Source: Ianthella basta (taxonomy: Eukaryota > Porifera > Demospongiae > Verongiida > Ianthellidae). Taken from it: 64,000 bases of DNA. Position 1 is the first letter of the stretch, and each line of letters begins with the position of its first letter. The notes beneath the pieces are model-generated. The model was not told the origin of the DNA. It did no database searches and saw nothing but the letters and a program-made list of their open reading frames with translations. Location of the stretch: contig OZ025869.1 in NCBI GenBank assembly GCA_964019415.1, positions 9,456,214 to 9,520,213 of the forward strand, given 5' to 3'. Positions 21,030-30,440 of the stretch are shown here, piece by piece. The position numbers were made by a program, and so were the translations under genes.

Positions 21030-21990
21030 TGCACGGTTGCACTTGCAACCCCAGTTCGCGTTGGTTCTTCCCCCGTTCCAGGACGCAGTGCACTCCATTC
21101 GAGCCCCACGCCGTTTCTGGGCAGCACCAAGGCAGCAAGGCTTGTGGGAGAGACATGTGCCTCCTCTGGAGAAGTTTGGGGAGGAACTATCCTGACTGGG
21201 AGGACAGCCAGTACTTGCAGCACTTTTGCGTGTCGAAGGATACGTTTTGGTTCCTTCCCAGACATATGGCAAGTATTTCAAGAAAGAAGACACTCGTCTG
21301 AGGCGTGCAATACCTGCTGCCAAGAGATTAGCCATTGTCCTACACTGGCTAGCCCATGCGTCTAGCTTATCTCAACTTGCTGCATTGTATGCCATTGATA
21401 AATCAACAGTTGTATCTATTGTGCACCAAGGCATAGACGTTCTGCATGAGAAGCTAACTCCAAATGCCATCTTGTTCTTAACAGCATCTGAGCTTGAGCA
21501 GGTAATGGTTGATTTTGAGGCACTGTGTGGGCTGCCATTCTGCGCTGGAGCTCTGGATGGCACATTCATGCCTATTAAGAAGCCGGAAGAGTTTGGAGAC
21601 ACCTACATTTGTTACAAGAAGTTTTGTTCAATTATAGTATTGGGATGTGTGGATGCCAGGGGGATTTTCACATATGTAAATGCCGGAAGACCTGGATCAG
21701 TCGGTGATTCATACGCTTTCCACCACAGTCTTTTGTATGAAAAGATCAGCTGTGGAGAGTGGCTTGCACATTCTTCTCGACTCATTGAAGGAGTACATGT
21801 GAAGCCGTTTCTGGTGGCTGACTTAGCATTCCCCCTGGACTCTACCTGTATGAAATGCTATGATGACACAGGTACCATGGCCAACTACAAACGTAGCTTT
21901 AACTACAGTCTCATTCGGACGAGGCGAGTGGTGGAGCAGGCTTTTGGCAGGTTGAAAGGCCGATGGCGCATAATGGATATTGCGTAGGTA
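21030..21990 (+). pseudogene. PIF/Harbinger transposase, nearly complete core
   Basis: The N-terminal part is frame-shuffled (NYPDWEDSQYLQHFCVSKDT, then FWFLP). From 21226 one frame is continuous to the stop at 21987: TRLRRAIPAAKRLAIVLHWL with an HTH-like segment, CAGALDGTFMPIKKPEE (first Asp), VNAGRPGSVGDSYAF (second Asp region), NYKRSFNYSLIRTRRVVEQA and FGRLKGRWRIMDIA (third, Glu). All three catalytic positions of the DDE_Tnp_4 domain appear present. The C-terminus is cut short by TAG soon after WRIMDIA, and the frameshift near 21270 would stop expression. The best preserved Harbinger copy in the window. Confidence 0.85.
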
Positions 21991-22028
21991 CTCCTGTTGT
22001 CATCAGGTGTATGAAGTAGGCGCTCAAC

Positions 22029-22700
22029 ATGAATGATGTTCCCCGTGGGACTGGGTACTACTTCAGGGAGAAAGATTCCAGTGCTGTTTACTGTGGGTGG
22101 AGGAATAGCAGCTGTGTTGTACTAATGTCAATGGCACATCCAGGCCATGAAGAAGGCACTGCACAACAGCGAGTAGAATGCCAGTAGAACCCAGATGATC
22201 GATGTTGCAATGCCAGCCATGATAAAGAAGTACAATCAGTTCATGGGTGGGGTCGACAAGTCCAATCACTTCATGAGTTACCATCATGTCCCTCGTCAAA
22301 CTATTCACTACTGGAAGACTCCTTTTTTACCACTTGATCGAGATCATGGTAACAAACGCCTTCATCCTGTACAATTAGATCCGGATGGAGCAGGGCAGGA
22401 AAAGAGTGACACAAGGTCACTTTCGGGATGAACTGGTTCTGCAGATTATCCAAATGCTTGGCAGTAGATCCCTTCACACAGATGCAATCCCAGATGCTCC
22501 TCTGCCATGCATCTTCATTAGTCACGACAGTACTCCTCAAAGAGAACGCGCTATGTGTGCATGGTGTCAGACAGGGAAGACAAGTAGGCAGTGCAGTGAT
22601 TATGAGTTTCACCCCCCATTATGCCAGACAGTTGAGAGGGACTGTCATGTTGCTTGGCACCAGCCAAGTGGTTCTGAACGGAGAAGGCAGTGGCGAAAGC
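22029..22700 (+). pseudogene. piggyBac transposase fragment (PGBD4-like C-terminal half)
   Basis: Frames read NDVPRGTGYYFREKD, then AVYCGWRNSSCVVLMSMAHP, then IDVAMPAMIKKYNQFMGGVD and KSNHFMSYHHVPRQTIHYWK (22195-22320). A different frame gives VTQGHFRDELVLQIIQML (22406-22460) and a C-terminal cysteine ribbon MCAWCQTGKTSRQCSDYEF with HPPLCQTVERDCHVAWHQ (22554-22670). KYNQFMGGVDK is a hallmark of piggyBac transposases. Several frameshifts; the N-terminal half with the first catalytic Asp residues is missing. Confidence 0.8.
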
Positions 22701-22737
22701 GGACGAGGCGTAGTTCTAGTGACGCTAACTGTATGGT

Positions 22738-23057
22738 GGATGGGTTAATGGCTTAGCTCATGCCAAAGTCTGTCAGCTTGTCATGAAAGATATCACACAT
22801 CTAGCTTCTCATTGGTATTGTGGTAGTTTCTGGGGAGCCCTCCAGAGACATAGATGCAGGGGTGCCTTTTGTGGAGGAATTTGACTGATGGTGAATAGGT
22901 TAATGCCTCAGCTCATGCCAAAGTCTGTCAGCTTGTCATGAAAGATATCACGTTCAGCAACACATTGTTTGGGCTCAAGCTGTGGTGTCCTAGTGGAGGA
23001 TTCTGACTATGGAGATAGGCGAGCCCCAGGGGCAACTGACAAAGGACAAACACTTTT
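22738..23057 (-). pseudogene. TKL/tyrosine-like kinase pseudogene fragment, copy A
   Basis: On the minus strand frames read QLPLGLAYLHSQNPPLGHH, then LSPNNVLLNVISFMT and LTDFGMS, the catalytic-loop to DFG region of a kinase. The HRD motif is lost (GHHxLSPNN where HRDLSPNN is expected). Positions 22801-23057 are a near duplicate of 24076-24332, and 22738-22796 is a third partial copy of the DFG segment. No complete kinase can be built. Confidence 0.65.
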
Positions 23058-23399
23058 GGATGGAGGTGAAGATTTCTGATCACCTAGATTGGACTTGATT
23101 TAGACATCATTGTGTGCACCACACCGAGAATTCTGAACAAGAAAACCATTTTGTATATGGAGACCTCATAATGAAACATACTTGCCGATGTGGAGTTTCC
23201 TTCAAGGTGTGTGTTACTGTGTAAATTAGCCCTCCTTCAACAAATGTATGTCACCTCATCTAATCCTCACCCCCTATTTGCACAGGTCACCCTGGAGTTT
23301 TCTCCTACCTCAGTTACACAAGCACCCAGCCCAGAGGAAACATACAGGTCATCAAGCAGCAGCAAGATAAGTTGGATTCAGCCCATTTTGCTCATGCGC

Positions 23400-23525
23400 T
23401 TGACTGCCTTATTATGTGCCTTAGTCTGCCTTATTATGTGCCTTAATCTGCCTTATTGTGTGCCTTTGTCTGCCTTAGTGTGTGCCTTTGTCTGCCTTAT
23501 TATGTGCCTTTGTCTGCCTTAGTGC
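23400..23525. repeat. 22-bp tandem repeat
   Basis: Five to six copies of a 22-bp unit close to TTWGTCTGCCTTATTATGTGCC, with a few substitutions (TTGTGT, TTAGTG variants). It sits between the two kinase pseudogene copies. Minisatellite; no coding sense. Confidence 0.85.
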
Positions 23526-23572
23526 TGCTTGTGTCATTTTTGGCTAATTTAATTTGACGTGCCAGGCTCTCC

Positions 23573-23995
23573 CTAAGAACCTACTGGCATTGCCATGCAC
23601 CTCCTTAGGACACTGACATTCTTCTCGGCCAGTTTCGTTTTGTTCTGAGGGCTCAGCATGTGGCAGGCTCTGACAGTGGCCCTGCAGATAGCATTTCCAG
23701 AGGTAATATGTCCATGCTCTTCTCGCATGTTTCTAATGCTTCCAAGCAGCCAACACTCATCCAAGATGATCTTTGGACACAGCTAGTGAGCGAGCAGCCC
23801 AACTGGCTCTCGCTGAAGTGGAAGACTCTTTTTACTTCTTTTTGCAAAGAGGCCTGCATCACAGTGGAGGCGTGGTTATACGGTCGTACAGTTCTCCAGA
23901 CAAGGATAGACTATGAGGAGAACTACTTCTTCTACAGTATGTGGCAAACAATTCTATGGACCATTCACAACACTGAAACACAACCAGTGCAATGA
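23573..23995 (+). other. Unrecognised open frame
   Basis: The plus-strand frame 23660-23995 (111 codons) reads LIQDDLWTQLVSEQPNWLSL and TLFTSFCKEACITVEAWLYG without a family match I know. It lies beside, and partly antisense to, the kinase pseudogene and may be non-coding. Confidence 0.25.
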
Positions 23996-24470
23996 GCTGA
24001 TCGCCTGTGTAAGATAAGGTTCTGGCCACTCGTGCGTTATAATGGAGAGGATGATGCTGCCAAATGAAAACAAATCTAGCTTCTCATTGTATTGTGGTGA
24101 TTTCTGAAGAGCCTCCAGAGACATAGATGCAGGGATGCCTTTAGTGGAGGAATTTGACTGATGGTGAATGGGTTAATGCCTCAGCTCATGCCAAAGTCTG
24201 TCAGTTTTGTCATGAAAGATATCACGTTCAGCAACACATTGTTTGGGCTCAAGATGTGGTGTCCTAGAGGAGGATTCTGACTATGCAGATAGGCGAGCCC
24301 CAGGGGCAACTGACAAAGGACAAACACTTTTGAATGGGGGGGGGAACTGCTCTTTGCCGTGGTCTTTCGAATACTTGCAAAGACTGGTGCTATTTTCTCC
24401 ATAATAGGTACTAGCAGCAGGAGAGCAGAGGTAGGCTGACCAATTCTCCAATGAATTGGACAACACCAGG
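23996..24470 (-). pseudogene. TKL/tyrosine-like kinase pseudogene, copy B (longer)
   Basis: Minus-strand frames give, in kinase order, IMEKIAPVFASIRKT (the hinge/MEK segment), LPLGLAYLHSQNPPLGHHIL and SPNNVLLNVISFMTKLTDFG, then in another frame IPASMSLEALQKSPQYNEKL and DLFSFGSIILSIITHEWPEP. These correspond to subdomains V-IX, with SPNNVLL and DFG retained but the catalytic HRD replaced by GHH. Sponge genomes are rich in kinases with LHSQNPP...HRDLxxNNVLL motifs (my recollection). Frameshifts make it a pseudogene. Confidence 0.7.
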
Positions 24471-24639
24471 GTGGCATAACTTGAACCATGTTACATATTC
24501 TACATCAAAGTTATCACTGAACCTCTCAGATCTTCTGGGTATCTTCAAGAAATCTCATGCAGATGCTTGTCAGCTCACGAAGTGTCATTCCAGCTACCCC
24601 ATATACTGTATTGTCAGCACCCTCATGTGGATCCTAATG

Positions 24640-25000
24640 AATCAAGTCATAAAGGTGAAGTCTGAAAGGGTGCCTGAGGCTGGGGAAGGATGCTGAGAAA
24701 TGAAAGTGTTAATAACTTCATCTAGGCTCATGCCCGAAGACAGTGTTTGTTACCATGCCCATAATCAAAATCGCCGTTAGTCAAGCTGCCATCATTTCCA
24801 ACCCTAGCCAGGAAGCTTTGCTTCCAATAATGGATCAACTGCAGATTAATCCAAGCCCTCCATGTAGAGCTCAGTTGCTTTGTAAAGATTCAAGTCACAT
24901 GAAGAGTTCCCCAGAAAAGCAGCTTAGCAACAGCTAAACAGCAAAGAAAATGGAAGCGAGCAGCAGAGAATGCTGTCAAAGTGCTCCGAGCTACCAGAAT
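24640..25000 (+). pseudogene. Mutator-like transposase C-terminal fragment (second copy)
   Basis: Frames read KTVFVTMPIIKIAVSQAAII, SNPSQEALLPIMDQLQINPS and PPCRAQLLCKDSSHMKSS, closely parallel to the C-terminus at 16640-17029. The upstream GATQNRNES block and the basic tail are degraded. Just downstream, 25044-25090 carries a 19-bp direct duplication of TTTCTTGCCAGTGATACAC. Confidence 0.65.
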
Positions 25001-25090
25001 ATTGCAGATGTTATTTGCACAGACGGCATGAAGACAAAGGACACTTCACTTTCTTGCCAGTGATACACTTTCTTGCCAGTGATACACTGG

Positions 25091-25894
25091 CTCACAATGC
25101 AGTTGCTCAATGCCGGTGAATATCATCGTCAGATAAGATGTACTAAGAAATGGAATCCCTATATTCAAATGCACGAGGGAAAGTGTACTACATGCGCCTT
25201 GTGATATAGGGCCACTTGAAACCAATTTAACTTCTGTTCTTTACAAGCAGTGCTGTTAAAACTGCAAACTTAGGGAAGCCTTCTACCTTAGGTAACTCCA
25301 ATTGCATGCCTGAGCATTATAAGTTACCTTTCAATAAGCAATATGCACCTATCTTTCTCAGGATAAAAACCCTGGTACATGGCCGTAGGCACAGAGTGTG
25401 CGTTGGGTGTGTTCGCACCCCCCTTTTCAACTGAAAAGGCAAGTTATAAAAATTGTAGTCCAAGCAGGTCACAGCACTCTTTGCCACTTAGCAATGCAGT
25501 GACAAAGCACACAATAAATTGCTACCATTATTTACCTTTAAACCTATTTTAATGATCAACTAGACTGAATGTCTTTGCTTAGAGTAGATTGTAGCCAAAT
25601 TCGTTCAAAATTTCATTCTCCAGCTCTTCCCACTGCCAAGGCGTCCATTTTCTTACCATTGTGCAATCAGTGAACATGACAAGTCATTCCAAGAGAAAGG
25701 ATTCAGAGAGAAAATGCGGAGCTATTAGCGCTAGTAAATCATTATCTGACTTTTGGCCACCAGAGAAGAGGAATACAACAGTCTCCTTAGAAGAAAGCGC
25801 CTTCCAATCTTGCACTGTTCCATATCCACTATGACACCCCAGTGGACCTAGATAAGGTAGATCTCTATGCTAGGCTCCACCCACGTAGACTTGA
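25091..25894. other. No recognisable gene
   Basis: No coding signal in either strand; the stretch ends at the AGACTTGA target duplication (25887-25894) of the next element. Confidence 0.4.
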
Positions 25895-26131
25895 TAGTCT
25901 TGTACCCAGCCCCACGTCCACCCGCCATTTTCATTTAGGCGAGGTGGGTCTGGGGACTATCTGCAAAATCCTTGGCGTCACCAGCGAATCTCCTGGTGGC
26001 GAATCAAATCGCAGGATTGCCATTTCTTGCGCAACAGTCACATGGTATCATGTGAAAGTCGAATAGGATAGACTCTTACCGCGTGCCAGACAACGTTTTG
26101 CCGAGTGTCTTTTATTGTGAACCAGGCGTAT

Positions 26132-26421
26132 ATGTCGGCCAGCGAAGTTAAAGTAACTGTTTCTTTTTTGAGCAAGGATGTGGAAAAGTCGGAGCTTGAT
26201 GGACTTGTCAGGAAGGTCACAGAAAGTATGGGATATGTCAGCATTAAAGATGATCAACTAGGTGCTGTACTCGCATTCTTACAGGGTAGAGATGTATTTG
26301 TTTCAATGCTGACCGGTAGCAGTAAATCTCTTTGTTTTGTGCTCATTCCTAGTTCTGTGGACTTATTGAGGACCTATCTTGGTATCCCCTACAACGCCCC
26401 GAACTTGAAAAAGCTTCCTTG
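26132..26421 (+). pseudogene. RecQ helicase N-terminal fragment
   Basis: ATG at 26132 is about 235 bp inside the left TIR. The frame reads GYVSIKDDQLGAVLAFLQGR, DVFVSMLTGSSKSLCFVLIP, equivalent to FKEKQDEAIRTFLSGRDTFV and SLPTGYGKS in copy 1. Walker A has lost its second Gly (TGSSKS). After about residue 75 the frame runs into sequence antisense to the opposing zinc-finger ORF and stops at 26419-26421. Confidence 0.75.
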
Positions 26422-26669
26422 ATTCTACGTACAGCCAATTTAAAAGTCTTGTATTTATTAGAAGCAGTCTCCAACAGCTGGCAACAAGATTGGCAAACGA
26501 AATTTGATGTTGTTATACGGGAGAGTCTTTCACTAAAAAGCATTGGCCATATCATCTTCATCAGACTGGACACATTGTCATCCTTGATCAGCGTATGGAG
26601 ATAGCGTCTCTGTCCACTAAGAGCTTGATTGGGGCAAAAATAGCAGCCAGAATTGCGGCTGGCGGGCAT
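26349..26669 (-). pseudogene. ZAD-like zinc-finger ORF N-terminal fragment
   Basis: The frame reads CYFCPNQALSGQRRYLHTLI, a spacer, FVCQSCCQLLETASNKYKTF, KLAVRRIKEAF. Two CxxC pairs (CYFC, CQSC) separated by about 50 residues and followed by an amphipathic helix resemble a ZAD-like finger. Copy 1 has the matching DAWLCYNCQSALNKLEKLRK. The fragment starts about 140 bp from the right TIR and is convergent with the RecQ fragment. Confidence 0.65.
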
Positions 26670-26819
26670 TCTGCCATATCCGCACTAATGCAGGTCAGAT
26701 GCTTAGTACGTGATATTGCGCAATCGGATGCCAAGGATTTTGCAGATAGTCCCCAGACCCACCTCGCCTAAATGAAAATGGTGGGCGGAAGTGGGGCTGG
26801 GTACGAGACTAAGACTTGA

Positions 26820-27639
26820 TGGACTCCATTTTGTCATCGTAACCATAATGCATTCATTCATCTTGCAATTTATCTTTATCCTATTATTGTTTTGCACATT
26901 GTATATAACTCTCTGTAGAACATGTTGATGTTTTTATATTATTTGTCACAAGCAAGATAGTCATGAATTTTCATGTTTGCTAAAACAGAGAAAGGTTTCA
27001 AGTCTTTTTGTTGCTGATAAGTGACTGGGGCATTTATAGTTCCAGAATTGCCCCAAAATTCATCTTACAGCATCTACACTTCAAACATTTCCTGAGGGGG
27101 GGGCATGCCCCCATGCAGATCCCCCTAGATATGTCTGTCACGTTACGTCACACCAATCTATGAAAAGCACCCCTCTTTTTTATCGTCGCCTAGCTATGGG
27201 CATGTACCACTTTGGTAGCGCCAAACAGGTAAGTCGAAACCGAGCAGAGCCTTATGAATAGAGAAAGAGCCACTCATTATGCACTGAGTAGCAGCAAAGA
27301 ATGTCTGTTCAACTGCATTTGTGGAAGGAAGGCTATACATGACTAATATTTCACCACCCCCTTCTTTCCCAGTATGGCTGTCACACTAAAGACTTAGCAT
27401 CTGATACAACGTACAACCTTCATCTGACCATTCCACGGCAACACTTGAGATGGCCCAATCTTGGATAATACGTAGTGGCAGAGAATTTCTAGCCTGCTTA
27501 TGTCATCCTCAATTATGAAGTACATAGACATTAAAGTGAGGGCCCAGTAAAATGCATTCTGCAAAGCAGTCTTACAATTAGCGCTGCAAAGAAAAATTGG
27601 AAAGATATTCTTGCTCCACTAACTCAAATTCAACTGCAC
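26820..27639. other. No recognisable gene
   Basis: No open frame with family resemblance; AT-rich with decayed sequence. A G-run lies near 27095. Confidence 0.4.
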
Positions 27640-28212
27640 AATATAAGAGACAGTTTAACCAGTACCCCTATTAATCTTAAACGTTTAAAACGACATATAA
27701 TCAATCCACGGGTCAAGGAGACCAGAATCACCAGTACACAACAGTGATGTCCCAATTTCCCTACAGAACTGCCAACGTGGAAGGGCTTCTGGGGGAGCAA
27801 TAGGCAGTGCGCATACTTTGATGTGAGGGTTTTCAACCCACAAGTGCCTTCCAATTGCACCCACACCATTGCAAGCTACAGACGCCACGAGAAAGAAAAG
27901 AGAAGGGCATATGAGAAGAGAGTTGTCGAAGTGGAGCATGGATCATTTACACCAATGGTCCCTTCCTCCACAAGAGGGTGGGGCCCATCTGCCATTATCA
28001 TGTACAAGAGGCTTGCATCACTGATCGCAATGAAACATGCAGCCTCCTACAATAAAACAATGAGAATGATCCAGTGCAAGATTGCCTTTTCCTTGGTCGA
28101 CTCAGCAATGATGTGCTTGAGGGGAGCCCGTTTATCTTTCCACAAGCCAATGAAGGCACTAGACTTGATCGACACCCCCATTGACCTTGTTGTCAACGAG
28201 GGTCGCTTCTGA
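27640..28212 (+). pseudogene. Non-LTR-type retroelement ORF, C-terminal segment
   Basis: After a stop around 27748 the frame reads GFWGSNRQCAYFDVRVFNPQ, HTIASYRRHEKEKRRAYEKR and VVEVEHGSFTPMV, then IIMYKRLASLIAMKHA and CKIAFSLVDSAMMCLRGARL, ending at TGA 28210-28212. This block is the recurring C-terminal part of reverse-transcriptase-bearing proteins in sponge, cnidarian and fish genomes. I am unsure which retroelement clade owns it. The reverse transcriptase itself is absent. Confidence 0.55.
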
Positions 28213-30440
28213 ACTGATTACATATTTTACTGACCATTACCTTATCCTGTTACCACCCACTAGCGTTTGCTATGTAATATGCATGGTGCATTTCCAGCTA
28301 CACTTGTATAATTGAATAATTGATTGTTTCTCGCAAAAAAATGCCAGAAGGATGACTGTCAATACTGGAGGCGGGCAGCTGGCTACTCTTCCCCTCACTT
28401 ATATGTGGCTTATGGCACTCCAGATGAACAACCAAGTGTTTGCCAATATTGTTGGATGAGAGCGGTGTGGCCATACATAAGACAAAAGTAGAGAGCTATG
28501 ATTGCGAAGCTGAGTAAGTTTCTTTGATTTAAGAATGAACGCAATAAGGTGGCAAGTCTTCTGTGCCGCTTGATACATAATTGCATAACATAATTGCATA
28601 TTCCTTTGCTGATTTCTTTTGGCTTCTGTTGTAGTTTTTTATGATTGCGTCTGAGAATTCAATAGGTTTCAGTTGCTTTCACTGCAGTTTACAGACTATT
28701 CGTGCAACCACAACAAAGACCACAGATCACATTAGCTTTGAGCCAGTTGTACAACATTGTTCAGTCTGCCCCACAGTAGTCTTGTGGGCCAGAGCCTTTG
28801 TAGTACTGCACAAGCGCCTCATGAAAGGGTCAGGGGGGGTTAGCTCAACCGTTGCCATGTAATAACTTGCTAAGCAACACAGCAAGAAGACAATTATCTT
28901 TGTGAATACCACAGCAGAACGAAACAGATGGAACACTTGGAGAGTGCCTTTAAGATAACATGTATCTAAAGATTGATCAAGAAAACAATAATCAAGTTTA
29001 ATAGTCAGTCTTCCAAGGAACAGCATGCTACCACGCCATTGAAAGACCCATTACAGCGCCTTCTTTTATACACCCAACATCTAAGGTCTTAGTGTCAACA
29101 TGCTTACGAAGAATGCTGCACATACACTGTACTTATCAACAATGTTGAAGGTCAAAGTGCCCGGATCATGTATCATGGTCTATTCCGAGTGTTGTTGGTT
29201 TCCATATTTCCTGTTCCAAGCTTGATCGTGTCCCTTCTTACCATGTGCGATTTGCTTGAGTTGATCCCTCCAGATGTCGTTGACCTGCATCCCCTAGTTT
29301 CCCCAGCGCTTTCGTGTTCCCCCTCCTTTTGAGAGTGACTAAGCAGCTGAAGATGGTGTACTCTCATTACATGAAGCAGAGAATTCTCTACTACAGGAGT
29401 CTGGCATAGAGCTGCATACGCTACTTGGCCAAAGAAGAGTATGTAACAATGAAAGTTGGGGTCTACATATTAGTCCAGTGGAAGGTCTGTAGTGCACCCG
29501 TACCTGTACGGGCATAGTATGGATATGGGCATACAAATTTACAGACAGAGGTGCAAATATCTACTAATACGGGCGTACCAATTACCAATGTGCCATGATG
29601 GTCATAGTTGGCCAACTTTATTCTGCCATTTACCTTATTCCGGAACAGTACGCATTTACATTTGCCATTATTTTGGTACTGTACTGTACCAAACCAGATT
29701 GTTCTGGAATTTTGCACTAGTGTAATTATGGTATTAACATGAACGGATGTTACATAAGTTCGCAAGAGTACACATTTATATCATTGCTTACAGCCAGCAG
29801 GCTGAGCAGTGATCAAGGTCAGTGTCATCAACATGAGAATAAGGACACATAAGCTGCAATATGAAACATGCACATCCCAAAACTTTTAACATCAGAATTT
29901 GCTGGTGGATAAATTGTCAAGGACAATAAACAGTAAGCTGTTTCAGTGTGAACAGTGGTAATTACAAAAATGACATGCGCACTGGTAATTCACATGCATG
30001 TGTTTATGACATTGATGGATTCAAGTAAGTGCACTGCAGTCATCACGACTATTGGTCAGTTTTGGTACTATTACTCACAGATACCTGGTTCTGTGACAAT
30101 TTCACATTGTGCAGGTTGTCAACTGAACGGCTTGCACAATGTTCTACAAAGGAGAGACACAATTGTACATCACTCACACATCATGAACGGCATACAAGCA
30201 ATTTCCCTGCTAGAACATACTGTACTGAACACTTCTTCAAAATATGACGTACAATTTAAATGATGCTACTAGCAGCACACAGAGCACACTGATTCAGCAA
30301 TGACAATAAAACATACAGATTCACTAATACTAGAGGTAATACGGCACATAGGTCCATACTACTACTACTACAGGTAGCCAAGCACACATTACAGTAAATC
30401 TGTGATAGTATAGAAACAAACTTCCGTAGGATGTACATTA
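28213..30440. other. Intergenic / 3' flank of the docking-protein gene
   Basis: No gene recognised. The part just below 30441 would hold the 3'UTR of the minus-strand docking gene. A short CCCGTACCTGTACGGG palindrome lies around 29497-29512. Confidence 0.4.

Larger units (their letters stand above)
25895..26811. mobile_element. TAGTCTYG-ended RecQ transposon, internally deleted copy 2
   Basis: The left end reads TAGTCTTGTACCCAGCCCCA and the right end, reverse complemented, TAGTCTCGTACCCAGCCCCA. The inverted repeats match closely for about 85 bp (to CAAAATCCTTGGC). The flanks are a perfect 8-bp duplication, AGACTTGA, at 25887-25894 and 26812-26819. Inside, a RecQ N-terminal fragment reads rightward from the left end and a zinc-finger ORF N-terminus reads leftward from the right end. 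The gene order is that of copy 1 in mirror image. The middle, with most of both genes, is gone. Confidence 0.85.

Noticed and set aside
24181-24489. Possibility that the minus-strand kinase-like frame is a working gene exon
   Set aside because: HRD is missing, the continuation is in other frames, and the segment is duplicated nearby; pseudogene is simpler.
29173-29765. Minus-strand open frames with a short CCCGTAC palindrome
   Set aside because: No coding signature; the palindrome is only 16 bp and may be chance.
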